The position numbers were made by a program, and so were the translations under genes. From positions 291,182 through 355,181 of the forward strand of contig FJUW01000020.1 of NCBI GenBank assembly GCA_900074885.1: DNA of 64,000 nt, written 5' to 3'. Positions within the stretch are counted from its first letter, which is position 1, and every line of letters starts with the position of its first letter. The DNA is from Rhynchosporium graminicola (lineage: Eukaryota > Ascomycota > Leotiomycetes > Helotiales > Ploettnerulaceae). The notes beneath the pieces are model-generated. The model had not been told where the DNA came from, made no database searches, and was given only the letters and a program-made list of their open reading frames with translations. Positions 1 through 11,474 of this stretch are shown here, piece by piece.

Positions 1-675
1 ATCTTATGAAGTTTCTCCACTCGAGTATTGTACCTGATCAGGGGTTCAATTCCGAATATTTTCGAGTAAGACTGAATGTATTGCTGTTTGACACGGACGT
101 TGACATAGCTCTCAGTTCCTGCTGGCCATGGGTGATCTATCATCTTTTGGAGCCCTGTTGGAATATTATTCATGAGGCCAGAGTAGGCCGGCCTGAATGC
201 TTTCAGTAATTTCTTTTACGATATCATAATAAAGAACACTAACCCTGGAGGCGCAAATTTCAACTCTTCTAGGTCTAGATCCAGAGTGGCGTTGTCCTCT
301 GATACTTTGGGACCCTCGGTCTCACCTTCCAACTCGGTCACAAAGTCCGCAACAGATGGTTTGATCGAAGGATATTGCGGCTCGACAGGTTTTCTCTCAT
401 CATACGTCCTGAATATATCAGTGAATACGAACAAGAGACGATTGGAGAACCACATACCAATTTCCACCTGCTGCTCTGTATCTCTCAAAACCCACAACAT
501 CTACTCCGGCTGCTAGGAGGTGCCTAGCAGAGGCAACACCGCTCTGACGAAATGTTAGTTACATAATGTTAGAAATAATTGTGGTTTGGGAAGAACTCGT
601 CAAGTATCATTTCAAAGGAAATAGACTCACCACACCAGCGCCGATCACAGCCACGCGTTGCTTCTTATGAACCAT
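1..675 (-). CDS. Flavin-containing monooxygenase, 5' part (runs off left edge)
   Basis: Likely an FAD- and NADPH-dependent oxygenase of the class-B flavin monooxygenase family, which hydroxylates soft nucleophiles; the substrate cannot be told. Four exons on the minus strand: 675-631, 543-458, 408-244 and 192-1, joined in frame. Residues 8-17 read VAVIGAGVSG, the dinucleotide-binding GxGxxG loop, followed by a helix and an acidic strand end (VVGFER) and then GGNW, as in FMO-type enzymes. Downstream come YDERKPVEP, the family stretch PAYSGL..NIPT, HPWPAGT and YNTRVEKL. The start is the only ATG just ahead of the Rossmann strand. The NADP-binding site and C-terminus lie outside the window, so completeness is unknown. 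Family assignment is secure; biological role is not. Confidence 0.88.
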
Positions 676-3600
676 CTTGATCTATTCACAGTGTATGGAT
701 TGAAGCGTAAGTGCTGAAAGGGGTACTTAATATAAAGCTAGACTTTATACTAAGCAATAGCACGTGCATGTATCAATGAAAAGAAAACCAGTATGATTGC
801 ACTACTAAAAGGACAATTGAACGCCATATTTGCAAACATATTCCCCACACATATTAGTATTCAGTGCTGAATAATGGTTGCCGGAGAAAACGAATTCCTC
901 ATGCTCGCAGCTTATTTCGCCATCTCGCTAACATGAACAGCCAATAAGAACAGCAAGAGCCGGGATTCGGACTTCATCTAGCTTTCGCATGATAACATCA
1001 TATCGAATGGACGTATGGGTGAGCTTATGTATGGTGCAAAGACGGGGTGATTTGAACTTTAGTTGCTACTCGTGCTGGACGGAGCACGATTGGGTTATTC
1101 ATTAGGACACCGCTGACATCGAGGTGATGACGAACTTATGATATTGTTTCCATTTCTGGTTCTCCGGTCATTGCCTTTTTGTCAATAATCAATACACTAG
1201 TTTTGGGAAAAGAACACTGTCATGCCTTGCAAACTGACTTGACAAACAAGGCACAAGGCGAATGAGAATCAGGTGTGTCTACAAACCCGTTTCCTCGCAT
1301 AGGGAGTGTCATGCCAAGAGAAACCTCGAGGCCTGTTGTTCTCTATTTGCGCAAGATTCTTCTATGACTCAGCCTTCTGTTCCGCACTTGTAGTCTCAAG
1401 AAATTGTGTTAATATTGTGTATTTGTCTGGGTACGCTTTCCTGTGCCCAGCTCGAATCAAAATTCGGTGAATCTTGGACTATTTGGTGACCTTGAGACAC
1501 GCCTGATCGCTCTGAATGGTCCATATTCATTCCTAGCAGTAGTCCTGCTCTTAATCTCTGCCCAAACCTGAACGAACGTCATATCAAGAAAGGAGACATC
1601 CACAATAGCTTCTGCATCGCCTGCTACGTGTCTTTCCATGAGGCGATGCTCAAGGATTCCGCTACTGGTATCAGATAATTAACAAATCAGTCGCGCTCAA
1701 GTGAATTGGTTGATGTTTCACCCGCTATAGCAATAGCAAGAATAAAAGTGGAAGGCAATAGATGATGATTTGATTCAGCTGCTTTTTAACTTGTGAAGGT
1801 GCGAGTTGGCATGAAGGCTTGGGTCTGGAATTTGAATTGGAAGAGGATTGAGGTAACTTCGTTGGCACTAGTTCTGCAATTATACTCCTGTTGATATCGG
1901 CTTTCAATTGCAACGAGTGTAGAATACACGAAGACAGAGAGAATCTGTGTGAACATGGGACTGGTATAAAATTATCTTGACTGGTCTTCGGTTGATCAAT
2001 AAAGAGTCAAGGAGTTTGATACACAATTGAGCGATGCTGAGTGATAACTTGGAATATGAGGCACGTACTATACCAGGGTCAATGCTACTGAGCACATATT
2101 CCAAGGAACCGCCTCATTTTGGTGAAGTGGTGGTCCAGATGCATTAGTGCTGTATGTGATGAGATGCGGATACAACGCAGGATGCAGTTAAGGCAGGTCA
2201 ACCATTCGCTCTCTGGGCTCTACATATGTAGATAACCTTCTTCGTGCGGACAACAATGTTTGTACATCATCATTTTCTTCAAATTATAGAGCTTCATTGG
2301 CATGCCTGCTGGGCTACTGAATATATTTTGCTGGGAGCGCGAGACGCGGTAAGCCTTGAGAATCAGTGACATCTAAGATCAATAATCGTACAGGGTGAAT
2401 ATCGATGGGGCACTGGATCGAACTGAGAGTCTGCATTATATGCTCAACCCGGAGTCTTCCGCTTCTTATGGGTAAGTAGCACAAGTCTCCTTGCATTTGG
2501 AGCTTCTGGTATGTTATGGTCGCGCCATATCAGAACACTATTAACGCAGAATAAGGCAGAGGCACTGATTGATTGCAAGGTGCTCTAGGGCAGAATGAGA
2601 TTAGAGATTTCGGACAACAGTCTACTCTCTTGGCTCTTCTCTCCGCTCGGGGTATGATGCGAGGCTGCGTGGGCTACTCGCGATGGAAGACGAGCTCCTA
2701 CGACGTTGAAATCATAGGTTGGTAAGAGTGAAGTTTAAGCCAATGTCTATGAAGCCTGTGCACGTGTAGTGGTTGACGACGAAATATGTTGCAAAGACGC
2801 CAAGCTGGACAATACACGATATCCACGAGTTCAAAATGAAACGACGATACCGTAGAAAATAGTCGAAGATTTCTATTTTTCTTGGTCAGAATACCACGAG
2901 ATTGCTAGCTCGAATTTCAGTATTACTGCTCCAACACATCAAGATAATTGACTTCTCCTAGGGTAAGAGCATCAAGAATTTGCAACGCGAATCCGTATGT
3001 AGGGCAACGCTTTCGACGAGTGGTTCAGTCTTTTTAGGACAAGGCAGATATAATTCTTAATAATGTTTACGGTCCTTCAAATACCGCAAAATGACCTAGC
3101 ACAGGTGGTTCTCTCATCTGATCTTACAAAAACGAGTGAAGTGTTGGATCTGATTGATAGGGTACACGCGAGAGAATCGTGTTTATCTCTCAAACTGTTG
3201 GACCTGATATAGCTATGAAGACCCTTCTTCTTACTATGGCTATAATAAGAGGATATGATAAGTCTCTCTCTACCTTCCTGCTAAAGCTATTTGATCCCCA
3301 TGTTACTATCTAGTAGTCAGAATAAGGTCTAAATCCCCTGCTGCTACTATAAGCAGTAGTAAATCAGGTCAATAGTTTTTACCATTGGAAAACTCGACTT
3401 AATTGTACTAAAGCAATTCAGTTTAGATTTGAGCTTACCTTTCATAGGTGGTATAGAAATGTGGCAGAAGTCAGACTTGAACCACCAATCGAAAGCACTG
3501 ATGTGGGGATATCTGATAGCTTTCAAGAGATCGGAAATCGGCAAAGTAAAAGATAGGTCTATATGTATTAAATTGATAGAAATCTTGTTATAGAAAGGCG

Positions 3601-4018
3601 ACAAGTGCTCTTTACAAAATGCTTTAGAACCGATATAGCGGTATAGCCAGCAAGCGATGAAAACTGAAAATTAGTAGCTTGACTATAAGTCAGCAACAGC
3701 CGAACTACAGCTAAGCGGAAGTTTTCCCAAGACCAGAGAAGTACTGTTACAAAAATCGCACCCAGGGGTTCTTTTTTATGCTAAATGTCCAAGCCCCTAT
3801 TTAGTCCTCAAGGATTTGCCCGTCATCGCCGTGACAGCGCAACAAGATTTCGGATTTTCCGAACTCCCCAAACTTGTCCCACTCAAGAACAACATCAAAT
3901 AACCCCCAAAAATGCCACGGCAATGTGATACAAGACACAATCGTTATCATTCTCTTGCTTCAAGACGCCGGAGTCGAATATCGCAGTAAAAGTCTCGCAG
4001 TTCGTCGGTAATGCTGGT
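676..4018. other. Gene-poor interval
   Basis: No recognisable gene in 3.3 kb. Open frames are all under 90 codons (for example minus 1457-1639, 2314-2496 and 3347-3604), overlap stops in every frame and match no family known to me. The part around 3200-3700 is AT-richer and may be old degraded repeat. The right end (about 3780-4018) should hold the promoter and 5' UTR of the PEX11-family gene. Confidence 0.6.
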
Positions 4019-4022
4019 ATGA
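4011..4022 (+). promoter_or_regulatory. Three-codon upstream ORF overlapping the PEX11-family start
   Basis: The sequence ATGCTGGTATGA reads Met-Leu-Val-stop, and its stop codon TGA overlaps the ATG chosen for the main frame (ATGA arrangement). If transcription starts upstream, a scanning ribosome meets this ATG first and would have to leak past it or reinitiate one base back. Direct reading of the sequence; a regulatory effect is inference. Confidence 0.4.
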
Positions 4023-4968
4023 GCTACACAGCCCTGCACAATTATCTAACCATCACCCATTCCGGCAACAAATCAACGTTGTCATACATACTTGGTAGGA
4101 TCAAAGTAGCTGACAAATCTCGTTTCAGCCGGCCTCGAGAAGACGTTACGTCTCCTACAATCCATATCCCAGGTCGTCGGAGCCAATTTGCTACCAGCCG
4201 CTGCTGCACCATGGCTTCGGGCTCGAGCACAGTTCGCCCTCGGTATGTCAGATCTCAGTGCCCAACCCAACACTAGAAGCTCGAACTAACAGAATGTCAG
4301 GACGCCGCTATCTCCGCTTCCTGAAATTCATCGATGCATTTTCGCTTGCTTTTGAGACCCTTTCGTCCCGTAGTGGGGTTGTAGCGTTTCTGGAGTTTGG
4401 AAAGTGGAGTTGTTTGGGCATGTTCTTGTTGTTGGAGAGTTGTACTATTGTAAGTTGCTTGTAATCTCTACATTCCTAGACTTTGGACAAAACCAGTATC
4501 TGGAAGGAGGAAATCACATGGAATCTGGCGAAGACATGAGGTAATAGTGTTCGATGCTAATGGGAAGGGTAGCTGTATGCTATGGGTGTTTACCGCACTA
4601 GCTGGGCTTCATGGCTCTTTGTTGAAGCTGTGAAGTTTTGGTTTTATTCCTTGTGCTTTGGGATATTACGAGCAATTTATGAGCTGTGGAACTTGAGCTG
4701 GGCTGGCACGTCGCATAGCACGGAGGCCGAGGGAGGGAGTGGAAAGGTAGCGGGGAGAGTAGCGCTAGATGAAGACTCTGGAAGGAGGCAGAGGACTTTG
4801 CAAAGACAGATTGCCATGAAGAAGCTAGTGATTGAGGGTTGTGATTTATTCACCCCTGGAGCTGTAACAGGGTGGCTGGTGGTCTCATCTGGCAACGTAG
4901 GGATGCTGTGCTTGGTAAGTACGGTATTTGCAGGAGCTGATGTTTGGGACGAAATTCTAGGCACTTAG
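4019..4968 (+). CDS. PEX11-family peroxisomal membrane protein
   Basis: A member of the Pex11 family, membrane proteins that tubulate and divide peroxisomes. Four exons: 4019-4094, 4129-4242, 4301-4449 and 4573-4968, giving 244 residues. The first exons supply the amphipathic N-terminal region (HNYLTITHSG, then GLEKTLRLLQ). Exon 3 gives the family core GRRYLRFLKFID and LEFGKWSCLG. Exon 4 begins LYAMGVYRTSW and continues into the conserved FVEAVKFWFY helix. A basic/polar linker (about residues 160-200) precedes a conserved C-terminal segment with GCDLFTPG. It resembles the PEX11C/GIM5A-type proteins of filamentous fungi more than yeast Pex11 itself. The stop is only 69 bp from the stop of the convergent carboxylesterase gene. 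Introns were placed by splice consensus; exon 1 is the least certain. Confidence 0.85.
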
Positions 4969-5037
4969 TATTCATTGGTATTTCAATTGGATATTTACAA
5001 CATTAGTTTAAACTTGAAAAGATTCCTAGCTTCAGAA

Positions 5038-6919
5038 TCATTCTTCTGTATCATGGCTTTTCTTCCACCAGAAGTCGCACTCTTTCTTCACCCATTCACT
5101 CCCCAGCATCTGTGCGGCAATACCAACACCGGTTCCTCCTGCCCGCTCATCATTCCCCTTGCCAAATGTCATCACCCCCTCACTCTTTCGATTATACTTC
5201 TCCCACTTTGGCCGATCAGCGAAACGTCCCTGGATAGCGTTTGGATCTCCTTGTGTTATGAAGCTCGTAACATAGGCATGATACTTTCCGGATACCTCCC
5301 TCTGGGCCTCGCTGATACTGGTGACCTCGTCTTGGAAATCCTTGTAGTAAATATTATCGCCATGGTTGGCACCACCTTTGACGGTCTTGTTCAGAGCCCA
5401 GTGGAAAACATACACTGGTGGTTCTTGGAAACTCGATGAAATGTCGGCCGTTTGACGAACAGGGCATACATATGCATATTGTGCGTAAGAAGCTTCAACA
5501 CGCTTGAATTGAGGTCCAACTCCAATAGCTTGCAAGTCCCTGGTATCTTTGTACGTCTCATCCACTGCTGGGTCGGCATAGAGAGCGTCGATTGTGTCCG
5601 AATCTTCGGTGGTGTAGTGTGGTAACAGAACATTCCAGAAACTAATGAAGTCTTCCCCGTTAGTAGTCGAGGCTGGAACGTAATATGTTCCTTCGTTGGT
5701 AACATGTCCGGTCATTATTGGGACTTGGTGCCACTTCCCACTTGCCCATGCATCGATCGGACATTGATGGATGATCTCATTATCTATCACTGGCTGAAAA
5801 GCCCAACGAAGACTCGGGTTATATTGATCGAACACAGCTGTCGAGGCCGCTACGACCACTTTCTCAGGCTGAGAGCGCAAACATGAAGTTATTGAATCTC
5901 TGGGGACATCGATGCAGCCAGCTTCGGAAACGAAGAGAGCAAATTGGTCCTCGTGGACTTGAGCATCGTAGGGGTGAACGGCACGGGAGGTAGGGGCTCC
6001 GGATTCAATGACTGCTTTGTGGAAAAGAGGCGTTACTCCTTCCTTGTAATTGAGGATGTGGTGGCCAATCTGCACATGAGTCAGTAAGAGTAAGTAAGAT
6101 CTTACAATAAAAGTCGGAAATTTTGGTGGCTCACAGAGTGAGCACCAGCTGAGAGTCCAAATATAGTGACATCATTTTTATCACCTCCAAACGCTTCGAT
6201 ATTATTCTGGACCCATTGAAGCATAAACACTTGATCGTGTAGTCCGATATTGACTATGTCTTCTTCGTACGTGAGTTTAGACGGCAGGAAACCGAGAGCA
6301 CCAATTCTAAACCTATAAGCATGGTTTGGTATCGAAATGTGGCGAAATTGACCTGTAGTTGAAGCTAATTCCGATAAAAGGACTTTCTGACCAGCCTACC
6401 ATTGAGCCAGTATTATGCATCATTGCTATATTTATCAGCCCCACTCTTCTAAGTATCGAAAGTAGCCTTTCATCGGTAGTTGGCTTCTGTCTGAAGATGT
6501 TCACGGTCATGCAATCCTCGCTGTTTGGAGCGCTTTTGCCGCTGAGCAGCTGCTTGCCTGGACATCTGCCGATAGTTTAGGACCTATTCATCCCGGGAAA
6601 GTGAATATCAAAGTTACATTGGACCATATGCTTGAGCTTTGATTGTCCTGTTTGATCTCGGTAACGGCACTGCACGTCTGAATCTCCTCTGACCGATAGG
6701 TGCCTCAGCGTAAGGTAGTCCCATAAAAGCATCGATTGGCGCTGGGAATCTATGATCTAAAACAGTCCCAACAATGAGCCCTTGTGCGATCTTCACTTGA
6801 GGAAGTAATGGAGGATTCCAAGTTGGGGGAAAATAATCCCGGAACCAGGTGGAGAAGTATACATACATGCCAATGATAGGCAATGCAGCTAAGAAAATCA
6901 TTTGCGCGGGAGACGGCAT
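5038..6919 (-). CDS. Type-B carboxylesterase/lipase family protein with altered oxyanion hole
   Basis: An alpha/beta-hydrolase of the carboxylesterase type-B family, which cleaves carboxylic esters; the substrate is unknown. Four exons (6919-6618, 6565-6353, 6312-6135, 6069-5038) give 574 residues. Residues about 5-24 form a hydrophobic segment that could be a signal anchor. The nucleophile elbow is GLSAG (Ser226), the acid lies in TNEGTYYVP (Glu357) and the base in GGANHGDN (His467), so the catalytic triad is intact. EDCMTVNIF and NYRFRIGALGFL are standard family landmarks. The HGGG/HGGA oxyanion-hole motif expected at about residues 135-148 is absent: the sequence there is LLSILRRVGLINIA, about three residues shorter than relatives. 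Either activity is changed or lost, or the sequence carries a small local defect. Convergent with the PEX11-family gene. Confidence 0.87.
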
Positions 6920-8295
6920 TTTGTCTCAGAAGTGAAGATATCCCAGTGCTTTGGGAATTCGTTGGTGATGTCTTGTTTCAAAGACAGCTTCGAAAGGTTG
7001 AAGTATTCTTACGCTGAGCTCAGCATATAAATTCGTGAGTCGCTCCACATCTTGCCCGGCGGGCACCCACTCGGATTATCCGAAAATATTCATGACATAT
7101 TAATTTCAAGTAAACAATCCCAACGGCTTTTACGTTCAAGTACCCTACAATAGTTCTCATTCCACTGATTGCACACACGGGCAATTCTCTTATTTTCGCC
7201 ACGAACTGCTCTCTCTGACTGGAAGTTGTGGAACAATTCTTCCCGCAATCATCTTCTCAAGACTAGACCGAGGCTATTCTGCCTTGCTTAGCGATGACTA
7301 CTCAGGGGTAAAAATCTCTGACCTAAGACGACGCAAGAGCTCCATCGGCGTCTTCATGTCATCCAAAACCACTATTTCTTACACTTGTGGGCGGGAGCCA
7401 ATATGACAGGGTTAGTGCCCGAGGAAGTCGACTACCCGAGCCGTTGACACAATAAATATGGGAACGTCAGACTACTGAAGTCGTGCAGCAGTAAGGGGGC
7501 GGCTTGAACAAGTGTCTTCGGGCCTTCCTATGATAAGTGGTTCGAGGACTGTTACAGCAGGAATCTTAGGGACCCCAATATCTCCCCTTGCCGCCGCACG
7601 TTCGTAGCCTGGTAATTTCTTCTGACGGGAGCCACGAAGCGTACTAAAGATAACGTGTTCCCCAGAACTCGGAATCTTCCTGAACTCAATGAACAGTCTT
7701 TTTGTTGCAGATCGCAGATCATTACTGCGTATATACCCGCTTTACAACTTGGCTTACATCTGCCATCCATCTGCTGGGATTTCCAGGCCCGTTTCACACG
7801 TGCTGAGGTATGGAGCTCCATGTTATCCTTGTGGATATCAGCAGTCTCAGCCCACATTTCATTGGATATCAAACTCAAAATCCGACGCTACGAAGCCGAT
7901 ATTACTCTCAAGTGCATTATTATCAGAGGGACTTCCGGACCACTTCCTAAAACTGCATTTGACAGATGATTCTATAACGGCTAGACCTTTTCAAGTGCCT
8001 GAGCCCGATGACGAGCTAGAATTCACTGAGAATATAGCTCCACTACCAGGGATTCGGTATTAAGATCCTCTATCAGCTTTGCTGGGATGGATATGGTAGC
8101 GAGGAGGCAGAATCTTGCAAAATTCAATTGCTGTGGGCAGGAGACTGAGCTCCGTAAGACATGCCAAAATTCTCCATATATCATGTCCCGTTTCTTAGTT
8201 CAATAAGACGCTCGCCGTCACATAAGTCAACGAAGTATTCCCCAGACCATTGCACGAGCTCTGCTCTCGAAGTTCGACATCTTGAATCCTTCATT
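6920..8295. other. Intergenic region, possible unrecognised short ORF
   Basis: Divergent spacer between the carboxylesterase and the rhodopsin-like gene; both promoters should lie here. A plus-strand frame 7689-8063 (124 codons, ATG start) is open but its product matches nothing I know, and two overlapping frames are open over the same stretch, so coding is doubtful. Confidence 0.45.
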
Positions 8296-9579
8296 ATGGC
8301 AGCAGACAATCGAGGGCCCGAAGTTGCTGGTGTGGCAGGACTGTTCCTGGCTTTGACCACTATCACAATTGCACTACGATGCTACTGTCGTGCTTTCGTG
8401 GTTAAGTCATTCGGTTGGGATGATAATGCTGCGATTGTCGCTTATGTGCGTAATGTTCTTAAGCCTACGATATAGCCTCAAGCTGACACGTCTAGTTCTT
8501 CTTTGTATTCTTTTGTGGATTTGTATTCACTGGCGTCAGGTACGGCACCGGACAACATGCTGATGCCCTTCCGCCTCAAATGATCCCTGTTGGATTGAAG
8601 TGGTGGTGGGCTTGCGAGCCTGTCTACGTTCTATCCAACATGGCACTGAAAGTGAGCATCGGAATCATGCTGTACCGTATTGCAGTCTCCAAGATTCACA
8701 GGGTTATCATTTGGACAGTGATGATTGTTCATACCGTATACGGCACTTTCTTCTTCTTGCTCTTCGTACTACAGTGTCGCCCTAGTGCGTACTTCTGGAC
8801 CAAATATACGGGAGGCAAAGGTAGCTGTATCAATCCCATCATTACAGTCGATGCTACGTATGGATATTCAGCAGTCTCGTGCTGGACCGACTGGACGATG
8901 GCAATTTTACCAGTCTTCCTGATTTGGAATCTTCAGATGAATATCAGGACGAAGATATCGGTTGCTATGATCTTATCAATGGGTGCTGTTGCATCTACGG
9001 CTACGATCTTTCGCATTCCGTACGTCAAAGGTCTAGCCAATGAAGCAGATTTCCTATATGCAACGACCGATGTAGCCATCTGTAAGTAGTTTGAATGTAT
9101 GATCGTTAGGCAAGTTGGTCGTTGGCTAACCATTCTTTCGCATAGGGTCGATTGTTGAAACAGGAATCGGGATTTTTGCATCAGCTTGCGCCACACTTCG
9201 ACCCCTCTTCCGCGATTTCTTCCAACGCAATCGTCTAATGGGTGGCTCCTCGACACAGGGAGTGGGTGCCTGGCCAGCATCAGGAGCGCACAAATACATG
9301 CGCAGTAAGAGTAACGGCGCTGGAGAGGAGTTCGGATTGAGGAGCGATATTGGCATGCACAATGGCGTAACGACAACTATCGAAAGCCATAATGAAATCG
9401 ACGCGGAGAAGAATATGAATGGGGTGAGGAGACAGGAGAGTGCGAGGGCTCTGAATAAGCAGAGCAAGTGGGGAAATGAGACGGTGCTTCGTTTGGGTGA
9501 TAGTGGTAGTGAAGATGGATTTGATTGGGAAAGCGGGATTAGGAAGACGACTGTCTCGACGCAGGTTGCTGATGTATGA
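8296..9579 (+). CDS. Fungal rhodopsin-like (SAT4-type) seven-helix integral membrane protein
   Basis: Membrane protein of the large fungal rhodopsin-domain family, of unknown function; members are common near secondary-metabolite and pathogenicity loci, but no such cluster is present here. Three exons, 8296-8445, 8496-9081 and 9146-9579, give 389 residues. Helix 1 (about 12-30) is followed by the family motif FGWDD, then hydrophobic segments at about 45-65, 90-115, 125-150, 175-195, 205-225 and 245-260. Landmarks include WWACEPVYVLSNMALKVSIG, CRP in the third loop, and FRIPYVKGL before a last helix beginning WSIVETGIG. The hydrophilic tail (from about residue 270) is Ser/Gly/Asn-rich and cytosolic in the family. 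The ATG was chosen because it precedes helix 1 directly; an upstream open stretch from 8161 lacks family similarity. Confidence 0.85.
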
Positions 9580-11474
9580 TTTGCTTATATTGGTCTGATT
9601 GGCAGTATCAGGAAAATCACTGGTGTATTGGGACATTGGGATGAGATTGGTGTACAAAATGCTTTCAGCACAGGAACATAGAAACATCGGTACTTACTGA
9701 TGATTAGAACGGCGCGCATCGAGCTGGTAGCAACAAGACAGCTTGGAGAGATTGGTTAGCGACTCCCTCGCTTGATTTGGGGAGGCGGCGCTTCGGTATC
9801 TTTACATTCGTGGCGTTGAGTCTCGTTCCAGTAGTGTAAGAATGGAAGCATTCATTCTAAGTTGGTAGAGAGACAGAACGCTGTAAACTAGCATGAGTCG
9901 ACAGAACCTTGTCAAACACAGTTAATACTAGAAAGAATTTCCTTCCATCGAGCCGCAAATTCACGGATTCATGTTTACCGGTAGTAACGTACACCTAATA
10001 CATATATTCAAAAGACAACTGTGCCTCTACTCGTCAGTAAAATACTAAAGGCAACCGACGAGTGTAGACTACCATGGGAACTTTCTTCTTAGAGCATTCC
10101 AGAATCCTAAGCTATCAAAAGACGTTGCTTAATACTCAAAGATTGATAAAGAATTGGAATACCGAAATTCCTTATCATATAGGAGATCTGAATAGCTTCG
10201 TATATATACCTACAGTCGTCAAGGATTCGCGTCTCATCGAGCCATTGCCCTAAATGGATAACCATATCCGAACATTAGCCGAGCTGCTTTTGGCTTAACA
10301 AAGAAAGTACAGTTTTGTTGCACGTCGTAAATCTCCAATGGTACGTGATGACATTACGAAAGTGCCAATTCTTGGATGATGGGATTTTATCAAATATCCT
10401 TGAGTATCTAAGTACCTACCTATGCTCAGGTGAGTTCGTAGTTTCTGGTGGCTTCGTAATGGAATGGTTTTGTCGCACGTCGTAATCATTCAATGTCACG
10501 GAAATACTTGATGACTTTACTAAAGTGACAATCTAAAATATTGAGTCTCCTGGCCGCTTTCGTTCTGCATCAGGTCAAGGCAATCTATTCTAAGAGAGAG
10601 ACACTACACGCTCATGTTTTCATCAAATCACGTACGGTAGCCTGCTTCGGCGAGTAGGTTTCTTTGGTCCAAGGCAACTCATTGGAATTGTCACAATGAA
10701 CCAGAATCGTCTCATTCCTTGCTGTATTACCCTTTCAATTACAGTCTTGAAAAGCAGGTTGCTACAGCTAACTCTAGGTGCAATATGCCTCTAGGGCTAC
10801 AAGTTCTATTGATGAAACATAAATTTATAAAACGATATTTCACATGAGCATCTGATAGCACTACTGCTAAACCTTTTTTCCTTATCCAAACGTACAACCA
10901 ATAAGTCATTTTGAGATTATATTTTCTCAACTGAAAATCCCCGCTACCCTTCCGAATACAAGTCTATCAATTCAAAAGCGCTAGAAACGTGATATACTGA
11001 CCCTAGACTCTGGATCTGACAGACCGTAACCAAGAGCGCACAATCCTCATATGAACAGATTGACTTTTGTAGCAGTATTCTATACCGTCCAAATCTTAGA
11101 GCCACGAACATCGCCGATGCCTTAAAGACAGGTTACTCAAATAGCTACACTCTTTACATAATTTGCAAGATCATGGATAGTTCGTCAGATATCGAGTAGA
11201 GCATGGGTGGTTTGTCTGTAGACGGCTAGCTACATAAGCGAGGAAAGTTTATTTTGGAATCCATAATGTCCATCACCGCGGGTCGGGATGTCAGCGAGGT
11301 GCAGCATCTCACAGAGTTACAAATGGAACGAATATGCTGGTCTTTGATAAGGTATTCTATTCATTCGTGAAGACATGATAAACATCGAGTCCATCTGTCA
11401 GCAAGTTGCAGGCTGTCATTTCACAGACAAAGAAAAGATTGAGTCGTTTACTGCCAACACCTACAGGAATTTCT
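9580..11474. other. Intergenic region with 3' ends
   Basis: Convergent spacer between the rhodopsin-like gene (+) and ALG1 (-). No frame above 65 codons is credible. It contains the imperfect duplicated block listed separately and AT-rich tracts around 10790-10930. Nothing else recognised. Confidence 0.6.
10312..10534 (+). repeat. Imperfect direct duplication, about 60-68 bp units
   Basis: Unit 1 (10312-10371) and unit 2 (10467-10534) share GTTTTGTYGCACGTCGTAA, then CAATG and TGATGAC/TTTAC followed by AAAGTG.CAAT. The spacer is about 95 bp. The copies differ by substitutions and an insertion of about 8 bp, so the duplication is old. No coding sense found. Confidence 0.6.

Noticed and set aside
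40..56. B-box-like GGTTCAATTCC as part of a tRNA gene
   Set aside because: It lies within a clear coding exon of the monooxygenase and there is no A box or cloverleaf.
7655..8063. Overlapping plus-strand frames of 104 and 124 codons as a gene
   Set aside because: Two phases and one antisense frame are open over the same bases and none resembles a known protein; listed only as a possibility.
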